A DNA stretch of 64,000 bases from Bursaphelenchus xylophilus. Lineage: Eukaryota; Nematoda; Chromadorea; Rhabditida; Aphelenchoididae. Within the stretch, counting starts at the first letter, position 1; every line of letters begins with the position of its first letter. Below the pieces are notes generated by a model, which was not told the origin of the DNA, made no database searches, and saw only the letters and a list, made by a program, of their open reading frames with translations. This document shows, piece by piece, positions 30,975 to 42,502 of the stretch. Made by a program: the position numbers and the translations under genes. The DNA lies in contig CAJFCV020000006.1 of assembly GCA_904066235.2 (NCBI GenBank), forward strand, positions 11,842,001-11,906,000. Reading direction: 5' to 3'.

Positions 30975-31175
30975 TGTACAGTGGATGCTCTGTACAGTGA
31001 ACCCCTTTACAACGAAACCTCTCTGTACGGAAAAGTTTCAGAGGTCGCATTATTCAGTTTTGGGCTGAATTTTTTTTTGGGAGAGGTTTCGTTCTACGGA
31101 ATTTCGTTTTACAGATGTTCCGCTGTGTCGACCCTCTTGCGGATCGCTGTACAGAGGCTCTACTGCACTTATATC
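30975..31175. mobile_element. family E element
   Basis: Contains ACAACGAAACCTCTCTGTAC on the left and the reverse-oriented GAGGTTTCGTTCTACGGAAT, with CTGTACAGAGGCTCTACTGC on the right. Imperfect inverted ends around TGTACAG. Confidence 0.55.
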
Positions 31176-31239
31176 GTACGCAAAACCCGCTGTTTCTGGA
31201 GTTCGATTTTCTATGCGCGTTTCAAAAGAGAAGCTCCTA

Positions 31240-33433
31240 GTAGGTCCTAAAAATAACCGCTCATTTAACGGGAAAACTCTGCTGCATGCCTAATCATTTA
31301 TCTAGGATAAACACCATCCCATCCCAGAAGGTTATCTCTTCCCACGGATCCCATGCAGCCCTCTCGCCCAACATATGGCCAAATAACCCTGTCTTTATTG
31401 GGGCGCTCTCATCTTAGCCCAATCATCCGGCAATTCCCGTTTTATCATTCTCGGCATTTCGAGCTTTATCCTCATTGTGCTCGGCGTTCCCACCTCCATT
31501 GTTCCTGATCTGCAGCTAATCCATTCAAATTTTTGGGGCGCTTTAATTCCGTACCCATTCTCTTTGTTTTTCGGAACATTCGATTATTCACTCGAATGAA
31601 TTTTGTGGAAAAATGTGGGATAGAGTAATGTGATTATGGCGCCTTGCTACAAAACTTTATTAGTCCCACTTCCGGCGGAAAATGCTACAAAGATTAAGCG
31701 CAGAAGGAGAGAGAAAGAGAGAACGGGAAGTAATAGAAATTGTTGTTTGGGGGAATGGGTTGACGCTGTTTGAGATACAACAAGCACTTCAAAACGGCTA
31801 CGTTTAAAAATGGGTCAGCTTATTGTTATTCGCATTTCGTATCTGTAACGTAGCAGGCATGGCTGCCAAAACTCTATTTAATTTTAGAACACGTCTTGCA
31901 CTTTTATACCACATATAACCGTCCTCAGAACCGCACCGGAAGTAGGGGGCCCGAACGGCGCCGCAAAAAAAAACACGCGTAATGGCGCGCGACATTCGCC
32001 GTTTTGTGGCCCCGAGTCATGCTCGACGTGAAAACGGGAATGCGCGGGGGAAAGCGAGAGAAAGAGAGCGGCACTTTGGCGGCACACTTTCCTGTCTCAG
32101 CACTCACTTAAAACCGGCGTGGTCGTCTCCTTCGTCCACACACATCACACAGACACACTCACATACACACACACACATACACATGTTTGGGCCGCAGACT
32201 TCCTTTGTCGGCAGCCCAGAGGGCGCCACGCATGCAGGCGTCTTTTCCAAGGGCCTTCTTTCTTCTCGGACGTCTACGCTTTCGCCCCTCCAACGGGCGT
32301 GGAAGCCGGCGGGGCCACGGACGTCTTGGACGGCGTTGTTGTCTTCATTTGGTTCGCTTTCCCTTCCTTGCTCTTTTGTGTTGTTCCGGCGAAGACTTGC
32401 GCTCGTCAACCGTCTTCACCCTTCCCTTTTTCCTATGCGCTTTCCCGTCCCCTTCATCTCTCCCCCTCCCGTTTTTAAGCCCGCAAAAGCGCCTCAGGCC
32501 CGATGGCGTCTAGCGGGGCAAAGGCGAAGCCCGAGTACGGAATGATAAGTGGGAATGTCGTCGTGGAGGTTTTAGCGCCTCGTGTTGCAACAATCTTCCC
32601 GAAAGCGTTTCGATCCGGCCCGCCGGCTACTTTTAATCCGGCTCGTGCGATTACAAGCCCCGGGATTTTCGCGTAAACAAGGTCATGCCAATAGGTATTC
32701 TTCAAAGAAATTTGCAGCTATTTATGTTGCAAATGCGAGCAGATTTCCGCGCAATTTATATCCGCTTTTTTCGTCCAACTTCAATTGCTTTTCCTGCTAG
32801 AAAATTGGAGTCTAATTTTTATTTGTAGCACATTCTTATTAATAGAACTCTTGCAGCTAAGTGTATCGATTTTTACGAACAATTTCGTGCTCTTCTGTTT
32901 TGTGTTCTTTACGTGAATTTGCATTCACTCGTTATTCAATTTCTATTACAGTGCGTTGTGGTTCGACCGAATCCGCTCGTCGACGAAATACCCAACAAAT
33001 CGCATCAGTCCGCCACCAAATGAACGCGTTTCGTGGGCGTGCGCATTGATGTGGCCGACGCACCCGTGCCGCGACCTCAGGCCTCGTGAACATCGCAGTC
33101 GACGGTTCGCACAACAGCCCGCTCCACGCTCCCACTCAGACGTCATTCCAATTACGAGTTTTGTCAATTTGGTCGGGTGAAGCCTATTCGTCCACCGACT
33201 TATCGCGTCGCCATCTCTCGACTTGGCTTTTCCAATCTTGCTTCACGCCCAAGTATTCTCCTTCCAAAAAAATTGCGCCGCCGCGGCGTTCCGGGCTGAA
33301 TCGTTGAGTGAACACCGGTTGCGAATTCCACCTGCGCTCGGCGGGGCCAAGACGGGCGGGCGTGCTGCGTGTGCATGATCAGAAGGGTGCGCCGCACACA
33401 CAATACACGTCTTCTCACGCGGCCGCCGACACA
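31240..33433. other. dgk-1 upstream region: unique and GC-rich sequence
   Basis: About 2.2 kb largely free of the MITE families, unlike the rest of the window, which suggests selective constraint (promoter, 5'-UTR). It includes a CA-rich simple repeat at 32140-32183, a GC-rich stretch at 31940-32660 and a CTTGCAG acceptor-like site at 32848-32854. A 187-codon plus frame across the CA repeat is judged a chance ORF. A further GC-rich block, 33060-33430, ends at the dgk-1 ATG. Confidence 0.45.
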
Positions 33434-36400
33434 ATGACGGCGGAAGGCCACAATGTGGACGCGAGTATTATGTCGCTGGACAAAAAGGACCATGGCCATT
33501 ACTTTGTGAAGAAAACGTTCGGCAAACCGGTAAATTGTCACCACTGTTCGGAGAAGATATGGGGAATGCTGTCGCAGGGATACGTTTGCGAAGGTGAGCC
33601 AAACTTTTTCTATTAATAGCCCGTCCGGAAAGTCGCCGGTATTGCTGGTGTTACTGATTGTACCTTCATATTTTTATACTTCTAATCAACAATTTCAGTC
33701 TGTAATTTTGTCTGCCATGACCGCTGTTTGCGCACCGTGGTGTCCTACTGTAGCGGCGTTGCGCTGCAGCTCATCAAGGTGCGTTCTCGAATTACAGTAG
33801 TATGATTGTTTTAGAACCCGGTGGCGCACACGTGGTCGGAACCCTCGACCTCAGTGAAGCGAAAATTTTGCTGTGTATGCAGAAAGCGTACGGACGACGT
33901 ACTGAGTGTCGCATGCGAGGGTAAGCCCGTCAAACGATTTGCTGTATTGAATATTTAGTCTGCGAATATTACGTGCACCTGGAGTGTCAGGACCTGGCGG
34001 TCAGCGATTGTCGCGAGGCCGCCACATTTGTGCCTTCGTTGGACAAGGTGTCGCACAAACAGTACCATCACATGCGCGAGGGGAATGCTCCGCGTGATGC
34101 GAAGTGCGCCGTGTGTAGGAAAACGTGTTACTCATACGAATGTTTTACGGGAATGCAATGCGAATGGTGTTCACTTACGGTAAGGATTGTATAGGAAATG
34201 CAATAAAAAATGTTTTCATTGTCCTTTACAGTAAGAATTTTGTACAACGAATCACAAAGGACCAAAAAAACTTCGTTTTGGAAGGGTTTGGTTGTACGGA
34301 GCTTCATTTTGATTTATAATCAGGGGGCATTCGTTATAAAGAGGCTTTGTTGTATGAAGTTTTTGCTACAGACCTTCCACGGTACTGACACTAAAATTAA
34401 TTTTTTTATATTCAATTTCGGATTTTAGGCCCACGCCGTCTGTCTCGCTCAGGTCAAGCCTGATTGTGACTTTGGAGTGCTCAGGAAAATAATGCTTCCG
34501 CCAAACTCGGTGACAATTCCGCGCACGGAATTGCCCATGGAGCAGCTGTTGAATATTCACGGACCTCACGGCTCCACCTCGCCCGGAATCAACGACGGCA
34601 ATCGAAAAGGTAGGCAATTGGTCGCCGCTCCCCGCCTCTAATTAATCCAATCCTCTACAGGCGGCGTCGTTTCAGTATCATCGCCGTCGCGCACCACCGC
34701 CGAGGACAACGCGTTCGGCGAGGAGAAGGAGAAGGAGGATCATGAGCTGATCCGTATCTACGATGGGAACAGCTCCATGCGAACGCAGGTGTTTCGAACG
34801 GCGCAGATCCCAAAGATGGCGAGCGTCGAGCAAATACGGGATATTGCAATGCGGCGGTTTCACATCAACGACAACCCCGAGCATTACTATGTGACGCAGG
34901 CGCCGTTTGAGCTGGGAGGCGAGGAGGAGAACCTGGAAGACCCGATTCCGCTCCGGAATATGAAGCGGCCCGAGGGCAAGAGAGCCCAAATCTACCTCCG
35001 ATATCGAGACGATCCGGAGAAAGCGGCGGTCAAGGTGTACGGTGGATGGTTACGGTAAGGAGACGACTGTTAGGAAGCCGAATCAGCTCTTTTCTGAAAC
35101 GTTGTAGATTTTCTTTTAGGATACCGGTAACCTTCACCGAGATCACCGTGACCAAAGATACCCTTGTTCAGGACCTCTTGTTCAACGCGTTGGAGGACTT
35201 TGGCATGGAAGGCGCGACCTGGAACAAGTACACTCTCGTCGAGGTGTCGCTCGAGAAAGGCGTGGCCGAGAGAACGGCGAACCCGCAGGAAAACATGCTG
35301 CAGTTGATCCGAAATCTCCGCAAAGACTCGCTTCGTCGATATCATGTTGTTAGGTTCTATATACAAGAGAAAGAAGACCCTCATGATCATGCGGTATTCG
35401 TTGGAAATTTGCCTCCATCTCTGGCGCAACGCACATACGAACGCATCTTGTTGAAACTCCTAGGAGCAAAAGGTACACAACTTTTTGTTGATTACTTTTT
35501 CGTATTTTAGAAAAACCCTTCACTGCCATCGGCCCCATTTACTTTGAATACGGCTCGCTGGTCATCACCTTCAACACCCCCAAAGCCGCGACGTCGGCGG
35601 TGCAAAAGCTTCAGAATGCTGTCTACGAGGACAAGAAGTTAATTGTTTTATGTCTTCCCAACATTCAGACGCACATGTTGCCTTCGGACATTGAGCCGTT
35701 GTTGGTGTTGGTCAACGTGAAAAGCGGCGGATGTCAGGGAGCGGAACTGATGACGGCTTTTCGAAGAATGTTGAATCCGTTCCAAGTCTTCGATGTTTTA
35801 AAGGGAGGGCCGTTGGTCGGGTAAGCTAGCGGATTTTGTAATTGGGGACGGAAAGGTCCGCTTAGGAAAAGAAAAAATATAGAGCCATTTTGAAAAAATA
35901 TGGCCGAATAGGAAAAGAATGGCCAAATTGAAAAAAACAAGGCCAAAGGGGAAAAGATGGCCATATTGGAACAAATATGGGCAAATTGAAAAAAATGTGG
36001 CCAAATTTAAGAAAATATGGCCAATTTGAAAAAATATGGCCAAAAATGCAAAATATGGCCAAATTTCATAGGATTTTGATTTTTACTTCTGTAATTTGTT
36101 CATTTTTAACAGGCCTTTTCGGACAGCGGACCCTTTCCGGCAGCATTTTTATCACTCCAATATGTGAAAAATAGCCTCACACCGATTCGTATTTCAGTCT
36201 CTACGTCTTCCGGAACGTCCCGAAATACCGTATCCTGGCGTGCGGTGGCGACGGCACAATTGGCTGGGTGCTGCAATGCCTGGACATTGCCAAACAAGAC
36301 GCCGCCTGCTTTTCACCGCCGTGCGCGGTTGTGCCGTTGGGCACGGGCAATGATCTGGCGCGTGTGTTGCGCTGGGGCGGCGGATATACGGGCGAAGAGA

Positions 36401-38227
36401 ATCCGCGCGAAATCCTGCAGGATGTGATCGAAGCGGAAGAGGTGCGCCTGGATCGATGGGCTGTGGTGTTTCATGAGGAAGAGCGATCGCAACCACCAAC
36501 AGGCGGTGAGCAATCGGCGGATCCGGATCAAATGATGTCCAATCCGGAGGACCAGACGTCAATGATCATCATGAACAACTACTTTGGAATCGGAATTGAT
36601 GCCGACGTCTGTTTACAGTTCCATAATAAGGTATGAATTGAAGCTTGTTGCATGTAAAAAAGCATTAGTATTCGAATTTAAGAGACTTGTAAAGTATGTC
36701 TTGAAAATGTGTCATGATGACACCCGTGGAAAATGTGTTAGTGGTATAAAAAATTATTTTGTATGGCTAGGAGTACTCGTTAGAGCAAGTTAAAAAATTT
36801 TCGGGCATTAAATAGGTTATCTTCATTAGCAATGGAAAAAATCCAGAAAACCCGTCATCCAAATTGCAAATGGCCAAAGCTTTGAACCCAAAATTTTTTT
36901 GGGATTCGTTAGGGAGCACTTCTAACCATATGCAGCCGTTGTGTTTACCACTGACGCATTTAAAAGTGTGTCATCATGACATATTTTCTGGACACCCAAT
37001 GATTTATAAGCCTCGAGCCATATGTGCAAATGACTTGGATTCTCTAACATTAAAAATTTAGCGCGATGCCAATCCCGAAAAGTTTTCGTCCCGCCTCTTC
37101 AACAAGACCCAGTACGTCAAGATCGGGCTTCAGAAGGCGTTCTTTGAGCGCAACTGCAAAGACTTGTGGAAGCGAGTGGATCTGGAGGTGGACGGGAAGC
37201 CCATCGAACTGCCGCCGGTCGAAGGCATCTGCATTCTGAACTTGATGAGCTGGGGAAGCGGCGCGAATCCATGGGGATCGGCGAAGGAGGAGGGAAACTT
37301 CCAGAAACCGACGCACTACGACGGCCTTCTGGAAGTGGTCGGGATTCCGGATGTGACGCGATTGGGGCTGATCCAGTCCAAAATGGGCGCTGGAATTCGA
37401 ATCGCGCAGGGTGGAAGTGTAAGCATTTTTGGTTGGGATGAAACGGTTTTCAAGCTGGTTTGGCGGAGACGTTTTTTAACGTCGGCGGACGACTTTTCTT
37501 GGATTTCGGAGAGCCAAGCCTGGCTAAAACCAAAACGTATGGTATCCCTGGTGGCATAGCGCCTAAATACGACTTATTCCGCCTTCGGTCGGCAGATGAA
37601 AAAACTGCAATTCGGCGGAGAAAAAAATCAACCCATTCAATTAATTATTTACAGCCTTATTTGTGAAAAAAACACTCCGCCGAATTCAAGGCGGATTTCG
37701 GAAGTCTCCGCCGATAAAAGAAAAAAATTGGAATCTTAAAACTTCAAGGGGTTTCTGTAAAAACCAAAAAAATAATATATTTTTGGATTGGACCACCGAT
37801 CACAAAGTTATTTATGAAAAGTTTCTTTCCATAATTCTTTTTCCATAACGCCCTGTATGATAATAAAAACCGCAATTTCATTTTGCAGATCAAAATCACC
37901 ACTCGCGACGAATGGCCGGTTCAGGTGGACGGCGAGCCGCACATCCAACCGCCCGGCACGATCACAATCCTCAAGTCGGCGTTGAAGGTGAGTGTCGAGT
38001 CGGTTGAATCCAACCTCCCAATCTAGGCGAAAATGTTGAAAAAGTCGAAGAAGAAGCAGCGCACCAACTCGAATCACATTGCTCAAACCGTGCGCGCGGT
38101 GCAGAGCGAAGGCTCGCCGTGCGCCTATCAGTCGCCGCATCTCGGCGTCTCCAGCCAAACCTCGCACGGCAAGTCGACGCCGGAGGACATCCAGAACACG
38201 GACGACGATCAGGACGAGTTCCTTTGA
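33434..38227 (+). CDS. dgk-1: diacylglycerol kinase theta (DGK-1)
   Basis: Twelve exons: 33434-33593, 33699-33778, 33815-33920, 33959-34179, 34429-34609, 34661-35054, 35120-35472, 35511-35820, 36198-36630, 37062-37418, 37889-37987, 38027-38227; 964 residues, phase kept. It phosphorylates diacylglycerol to phosphatidic acid and so ends DAG signalling; in C. elegans it dampens acetylcholine release. Order: three C1 domains (~20-70 with HYFVKKTFGKPVNCHHC, ~90-135, ~150-205), a short acidic linker, a Ras-associating region (~270-470), catalytic domain with VNVKSGG (~560) and the GGDGT nucleotide loop (~618-622), PLGTGNDLAR (~650), accessory domain to ~870, and a basic Lys-rich tail. Three C1 domains plus an RA region identify the theta class. 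The catalytic VNPKSGG has Val for Pro. The next in-frame upstream start is only a GTG at 33308. Intron 4 has a family E piece, intron 8 a minisatellite and intron 10 a family G element. Confidence 0.95.
34205..34375. mobile_element. family E element in dgk-1 intron 4
   Basis: Contains TTTTGTACAACGAATCACAA and GTTGTACGGAGC on the left, and AAGAGGCTTTGTTGTATGAA on the right, in opposite orientation. Confidence 0.5.
35860..36070. repeat. ~24-bp AT-rich minisatellite in dgk-1 intron 8
   Basis: About eight irregular copies of a unit like ATATGGCCAAATTGAAAAA, with spacing of 15-25 bases. The GGCC word recurs in each unit. Confidence 0.8.
37425..37860. mobile_element. family G element in dgk-1 intron 10
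   Basis: GGCGGAGACGTTTTTTAACG on the left and TCTCCGCCG plus a CGCCCTGTA end (~37848-37857) on the right. It shares the CTCCGCCG words and CCCTGTA end with the foldback at 44.5-45.5 kb. The left terminus is unclear. Confidence 0.5.
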
Positions 38228-38370
38228 GATTGTTTGAATTTGAATCGAAAGTTGTTCATTGATCGCTAGTATGGGTTGTTGCGGAGTTTCCGGCTCTCTT
38301 GACAGCCCGATTTTTCGTTGCAATTCAACTCAACTCGTTCTTACAACACCCCTAACTGCCTTATGTTAGT

Positions 38371-39202
38371 GTGTATTTTCATAAAATGCGTGGACATTTG
38401 TCGCGGTCCGCATTGTGCAGAAACAAATCCTATTTTCGCACTGTGCACAAAACACCCCCCAGATTTTTAGTTTTTGCACCGTGCATTCCACTTTTTTGTC
38501 GCTGCGACGCCAGAGGTGCGCACTGTGCGAAAAGACAAAATGCACTGTGCGTTGGCGACAAGTGTGGGAAAAAGTTCAAAATGCACTGTGCGAAAGCGAA
38601 AAACATTTGTCGCGGCCCCGTGCACAAAGAACTACCGTCATTTTGCACCGTGCATTCCATCTTTTGTCGCTGCTGCGGCACCAGAAATTTGCACAGTGCA
38701 AACAGCTTTTCTGAGGGTTGCACAGTGCGAAAAGAGTAAACTGCACTGCACGGCAACCCGAAGTGTTTCCTGGCTCCTTTCGACACTTCGCCCATTTTGT
38801 ATCGGTTGAAATCAAACAAAATGTCACAAAAGAATTTTTCGTGGGCTTTTGCGACCGAAAAATACTTTTCTCGGAATTATTTTATTTCTTCTGTCAATTT
38901 TGACACTTCGTTTGGACGAAACTCAAAAGTGTGCGGGAAACATTTTTCTTCTATTTCGGGTTGCCGTGCACTGTGCTTTAGCGAGGAATGTGGAAAAAAG
39001 TTCAAATGCACTGTGCGAAAGCGAAAAAAATTTGTCGCACCGTGCAAAAAAACATGCCAGTTTGCACTGTGCAAACGGCTTTTTTGAGGTTTGCACTGTG
39101 CGAAAAGAAAAATGCACTGTGCATTAGCGACGAGTGTGGGAAAAAGTTCAAAATGCACTGTGCGAAAGCGAAAAACTGTCCATGCACTTAATGAAAATTG
39201 TA
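38371..39202. mobile_element. large family C element, GCACNGTGC-rich (832 bp)
   Basis: Left end GTGTATTTTCATAAAATGCG, right end CTGTCCATGCACTTAATGAA. About fifteen GCACNGTGC words lie inside, in runs spaced 20-45 bases apart, many flanked by TTT and AAA so that each is a short perfect palindrome. The middle (38740-38970) is the module also found at 590-810. It lies between dgk-1 and the MaoC pair. All ORFs on both strands are read through these words. Confidence 0.82.
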
Positions 39203-39645
39203 ATAGACGATTCGTCGGACCAAAATAGGATAGAAAAATTGCCATTGGAATCTTCAAAAAGAAAAAACTCTTAATTTATTTTTTTCCGAACACAAGTTTC
39301 AATTCTCACGTTCTACATGCACATCGGGTTCAAACGGAAAAAAACTTGATATATGTTCTGTCTGGCCATGACACAGCACCCTGACTTGGCCGCACACTCT
39401 CATTTGTTTGTTATCGCGACACTCTTTTTTTTTGGGCCTAATAATAGATATTCTCCTCCGGTCGTCCGCAGTCTTCGTTTCTCCCATCCTTGGATTTGAT
39501 TACAAAACGATTACTTTTATTATTATATCACATTCAAATCAATGACTATTTTTTCGTGGTTTTATTTCTTCTTTTGTCAAATCTCCGATCTCAAGAATTT
39601 AATAAAGATTATGTGAATAGGAGATCTCAGAATTTTGTTTTATTT
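39203..39645. other. spacer, nothing recognised
   Basis: Unique AT-rich sequence. It includes the 3' flank of the minus-strand MaoC gene, with a minus AATAAA just after its stop (near 39636-39641). Confidence 0.4.
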
Positions 39646-42360
39646 TCACAATTTATGGCTCTCCTTGAGTACCACATACGCTGAAGAAATCGCGGTTCGA
39701 TTGGTGGTGAGGTTCTGAAACAGAGCGACATTGATTTTTACATAAGGCGATAAAACTTTACCATAGTTTCGAATCGCAATTTGCCCTCATCTCGGTAAAC
39801 TTTGACCTCCAATTGGTCGCCCGGATAAACCGGAGCGCTGAACCGACATTTCAGCGACTTTAGCATTCTCCAATCACCTTTTGCATAGTGATCAATAATG
39901 GCTTGAACGGAAATACCAAGAGTGCAAATGCCATGAAGCAGCGGGTCTGGAAAACCCTTTTCTTTGGCTACTGTAGGGTCAATATGGAGTGGGAACTTGC
40001 AGCCGTTGCATTGACGGAATATCGCGGCCTGAAATGATAGAGGTTTGGATGCCGGGTCGAGAATAACTGCATGACGGTGAGATGGGTGTAGAAGCACGGT
40101 CAACTATTTTTTATTTTTGCGGCATTTGTAAGCAAAATTTGGGATGTGTGGCAAAATGGGCCATATTGCCGAGTTGTCGATCATGGCGGTCATGCTGGTC
40201 GGTCAACACGATACACTTGTGTGAACCACCATGACCATTCTGACCGCTAAGCATGCCCATTCTGACCAATCAAAATGCTAAATTTGACAGAGTATCTGCG
40301 CCAGCGAATTATAAGACCTCAAGTGTGAGGTTCAGATTTTGGTTAAAATTGACTCAAATCTAGAATACAGGGTCTTTCAAAAAACGTGAAGGAAAGTCGG
40401 AGACTACTTCAAAAGGCCGGAGAGACCTCAATTTTTACTTTAAAATCTTGTTGTTTCATAGGTAAAAACTAATGTCGCTTAAAAATACGTATTTAAAAAT
40501 ACGTATTTTAAAAATGAATCTCTGCGCCGCCTCCGCCGGAGGTTATAGCCTCCGATTTTCCTTCACATTTCTTAAAAGACCCTGTAGGTTCTTTGTGGGC
40601 CATATGCGAGACTCATAGCCCGCGTTTTCCAGAAACTACCGAGATTTTCTAGGTCGAAAGTTGGGAAAAATCGACCTAAAGGCAGTGTTTGCAAACTTGA
40701 GTACGGAAATTTTCATGGCTATTTTTACCATAGAAGGTAGTTTCTGCAAAAAATCAAAAAAAAATTTCCGCATGAAAATGGCCAAGATACGGCTAAAAAA
40801 TCCTTTCTCTGTGACCACTCTCCGCGTTTGGCGTACTCATAGTAAACGGAAGCGATAAACAGATTTTTTGGTTTTTTGATTTGCCTCACTTGCCTGGTTG
40901 ACCGAAGTTTGAATCTCAAAAACCTTGTCGATCTCCAACTTTTTGTTGATTCTTTCTAATGGAATTTCCACGGGACTAGTCGGGTTTCCACCGAATCCCC
41001 CTCCATTCTTCTGATATATCGCGAATTGCATGTATGCCAATTTTTTGTTCGTCTTGTCATCATAGCTTTCAACTATAAAAAGAGGATGGGGTGACTTCAA
41101 CCGTATTTTACACTTACTATTTCGTATGATGACCGCAGCATTTTTCTTGTCCAACACATCCACTATTCTAACGTCCTGTCGAAGCGTGGTGGACTTGGGA
41201 ATTTCGTCGATGACTTCCAAGTATTGATCGAGATGAAGAAGGTCGTCTAGGTCGCATTCGACACCTAAAACAAAGTTTATTCACAGCTATTTTATTTTAC
41301 GTTTTATCTACTTTATTTTACATCCAAATGAAGTTCAAAAGGTCGTATTTTACCTGGCGTTTTATCCAACGAAAAGGATTGCATTCCAAGAGCGACCAAG
41401 AAGATCGGAGAGATCTGAAAGTCTCTGTGCTCCTCGTACAGCAAGCTGAGGTGCGTCTTTGCGCTGGCGTTGCCTGAAAATAGCAGTGGATGCCTTACTA
41501 GCTTTGTTGGGAGTACTTCAGTCTGTCGGGAAAATAATGTGGATTTAAAAATTTTCGCTTTGAATTGGCTGAAGGTCTTGTTCGCGACCGCGATGATTTT
41601 TTGCTTGGCGACGGTTAAATTTGGTGCGCGATTTCGACGACGTGAGACATTTTTCTAGGCTAAATCACATTATTTTCCAGACAAACTGATAATAAGCGTT
41701 TCAGAGGTTGGGTCAGTCAACTAAGCGCGTATCGGGTCGAAACAGACGATAAAGAAAATTTTTGGCAGGATGGGCTAGCGAGGTATGGCTTTGGCTAGCC
41801 ACAAAGCGAAAACGGAGGTGATACTCCGTTAGTAAAGTCGCTGGGTGATTTCGGTGACATGCGAAAAAGGACGAAAGTTTGCTTTGCACGGTAAAATAAC
41901 GTGGATTTGTTTGGTATTAGCCTGTCTGGAAAATAATGTGGATTTGTCGCGGCAAAATGTTCTTGCGTGGTTGGGCACCAAATTCATAGCTGTCGCGACA
42001 ATTCCAAGACTCGACAAATCCACATTATTTTCCCGACGGGCTGATATCCGTCTGTCGGGAAAATAATGAGCATCTTTTCGCAATCGAAAATTGCGCCGCT
42101 GAATTGAAAAAGATTGATTTTGCCGTGAAACAATTCATTTTCTTGACGGCGATACGATTTTCGATGCGACAGAATGCTCAATATTTTCCCGACAAACTGA
42201 TTTTAGAGCCTGAACATTGGGTAACTAATTTGAAGAACTACTCTTGTTGGATTTGGGGAAACTTACATGCCAATGCAAACAAGACCCCATGATGCTCGCT
42301 GTACTCCTTGAACACGGCCGGGGATCTATATTTTTTCGCCACTTCCAAGTTAATCGGCAT
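39646..42360 (-). CDS. MaoC-type hydratase paralogue with degraded active-site motif
   Basis: Six exons on the minus strand: 42267-42360, 41354-41473, 41118-41264, 40894-41072, 39762-40028, 39646-39714; 291 residues, phase kept. It shares the double hot-dog fold of peroxisomal 2-enoyl-CoA hydratase 2 (MAOC-1, the hydratase part of HSD17B4): N-terminal half ~25-165, C-terminal half ~180-285. In working enzymes the C-terminal motif reads GDxNPLHxDP; here it is NGCKFPLHIDP (~188-198). His195 is kept, but the Asp is Cys and the Asn is Phe, so hydration activity is doubtful. The end is SHKL; HKL is a poor peroxisome signal. Intron 4 (40029-40893) uses a GC donor (GCAAGT). It lies 142 bases downstream of its intact paralogue on the same strand, a spacing that allows an operon. 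Tandem duplication followed by divergence is the likely origin. Confidence 0.88.
40378..40584. mobile_element. family G-like MITE in intron 4 of the MaoC paralogue
   Basis: TA-flanked ends CAGGGTCTTTCAAAAAACGT and the inverse TTCTTAAAAGACCCTG. Interior has CGCCGCCTCCGCCGGAGG. A compact relative of the 44.5-45.5 kb foldback. Confidence 0.82.
41519..41688. mobile_element. family A MITE in the MaoC paralogue intron 1
   Basis: Left end CAGTCTGTCGGGAAAATAAT, GTGGATT subfamily, right end mutated (TTATTTTCCAGACAAACTG). Confidence 0.82.
41920..42199. mobile_element. two adjacent family A MITEs, one per subfamily
   Basis: 41920-42043 is a GTGGATT-type copy with mutated ends (CTGTCTGGAAAATAATG). 42049-42199 is a GAGCAC-type copy. 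Five bases separate them, so one inserted beside the other. Confidence 0.8.
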
Positions 42361-42502
42361 TTTGCTCACCCACTTCTCTCCCTTATCAATTACTTTTTAC
42401 ACTTTCCCGAAGCAGGTGGTCTGTTCGCAAAACATTTTTTTATACTCTTTTTTTCACTATAGTTTATGATAGCGGTCGGGAAAAACACAACGAAAATATC
42501 AA

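Noticed and set aside
31982..32545. 187-codon plus ORF upstream of dgk-1
   Set aside because: Runs through a CA microsatellite (Thr-His repeats) in GC-rich DNA; no splice or start context and no recognisable domain.
37166..37441. 91-codon ORF overlapping dgk-1 exon 10
   Set aside because: Shifted frame over a true exon whose homology to diacylglycerol kinase is clear.
38400..39190. Several 80-130-codon ORFs rich in Cys and His (CTVHS/FRTVH patterns)
   Set aside because: They are translations of the repeated GCACNGTGC words in all frames, not a zinc-finger protein.
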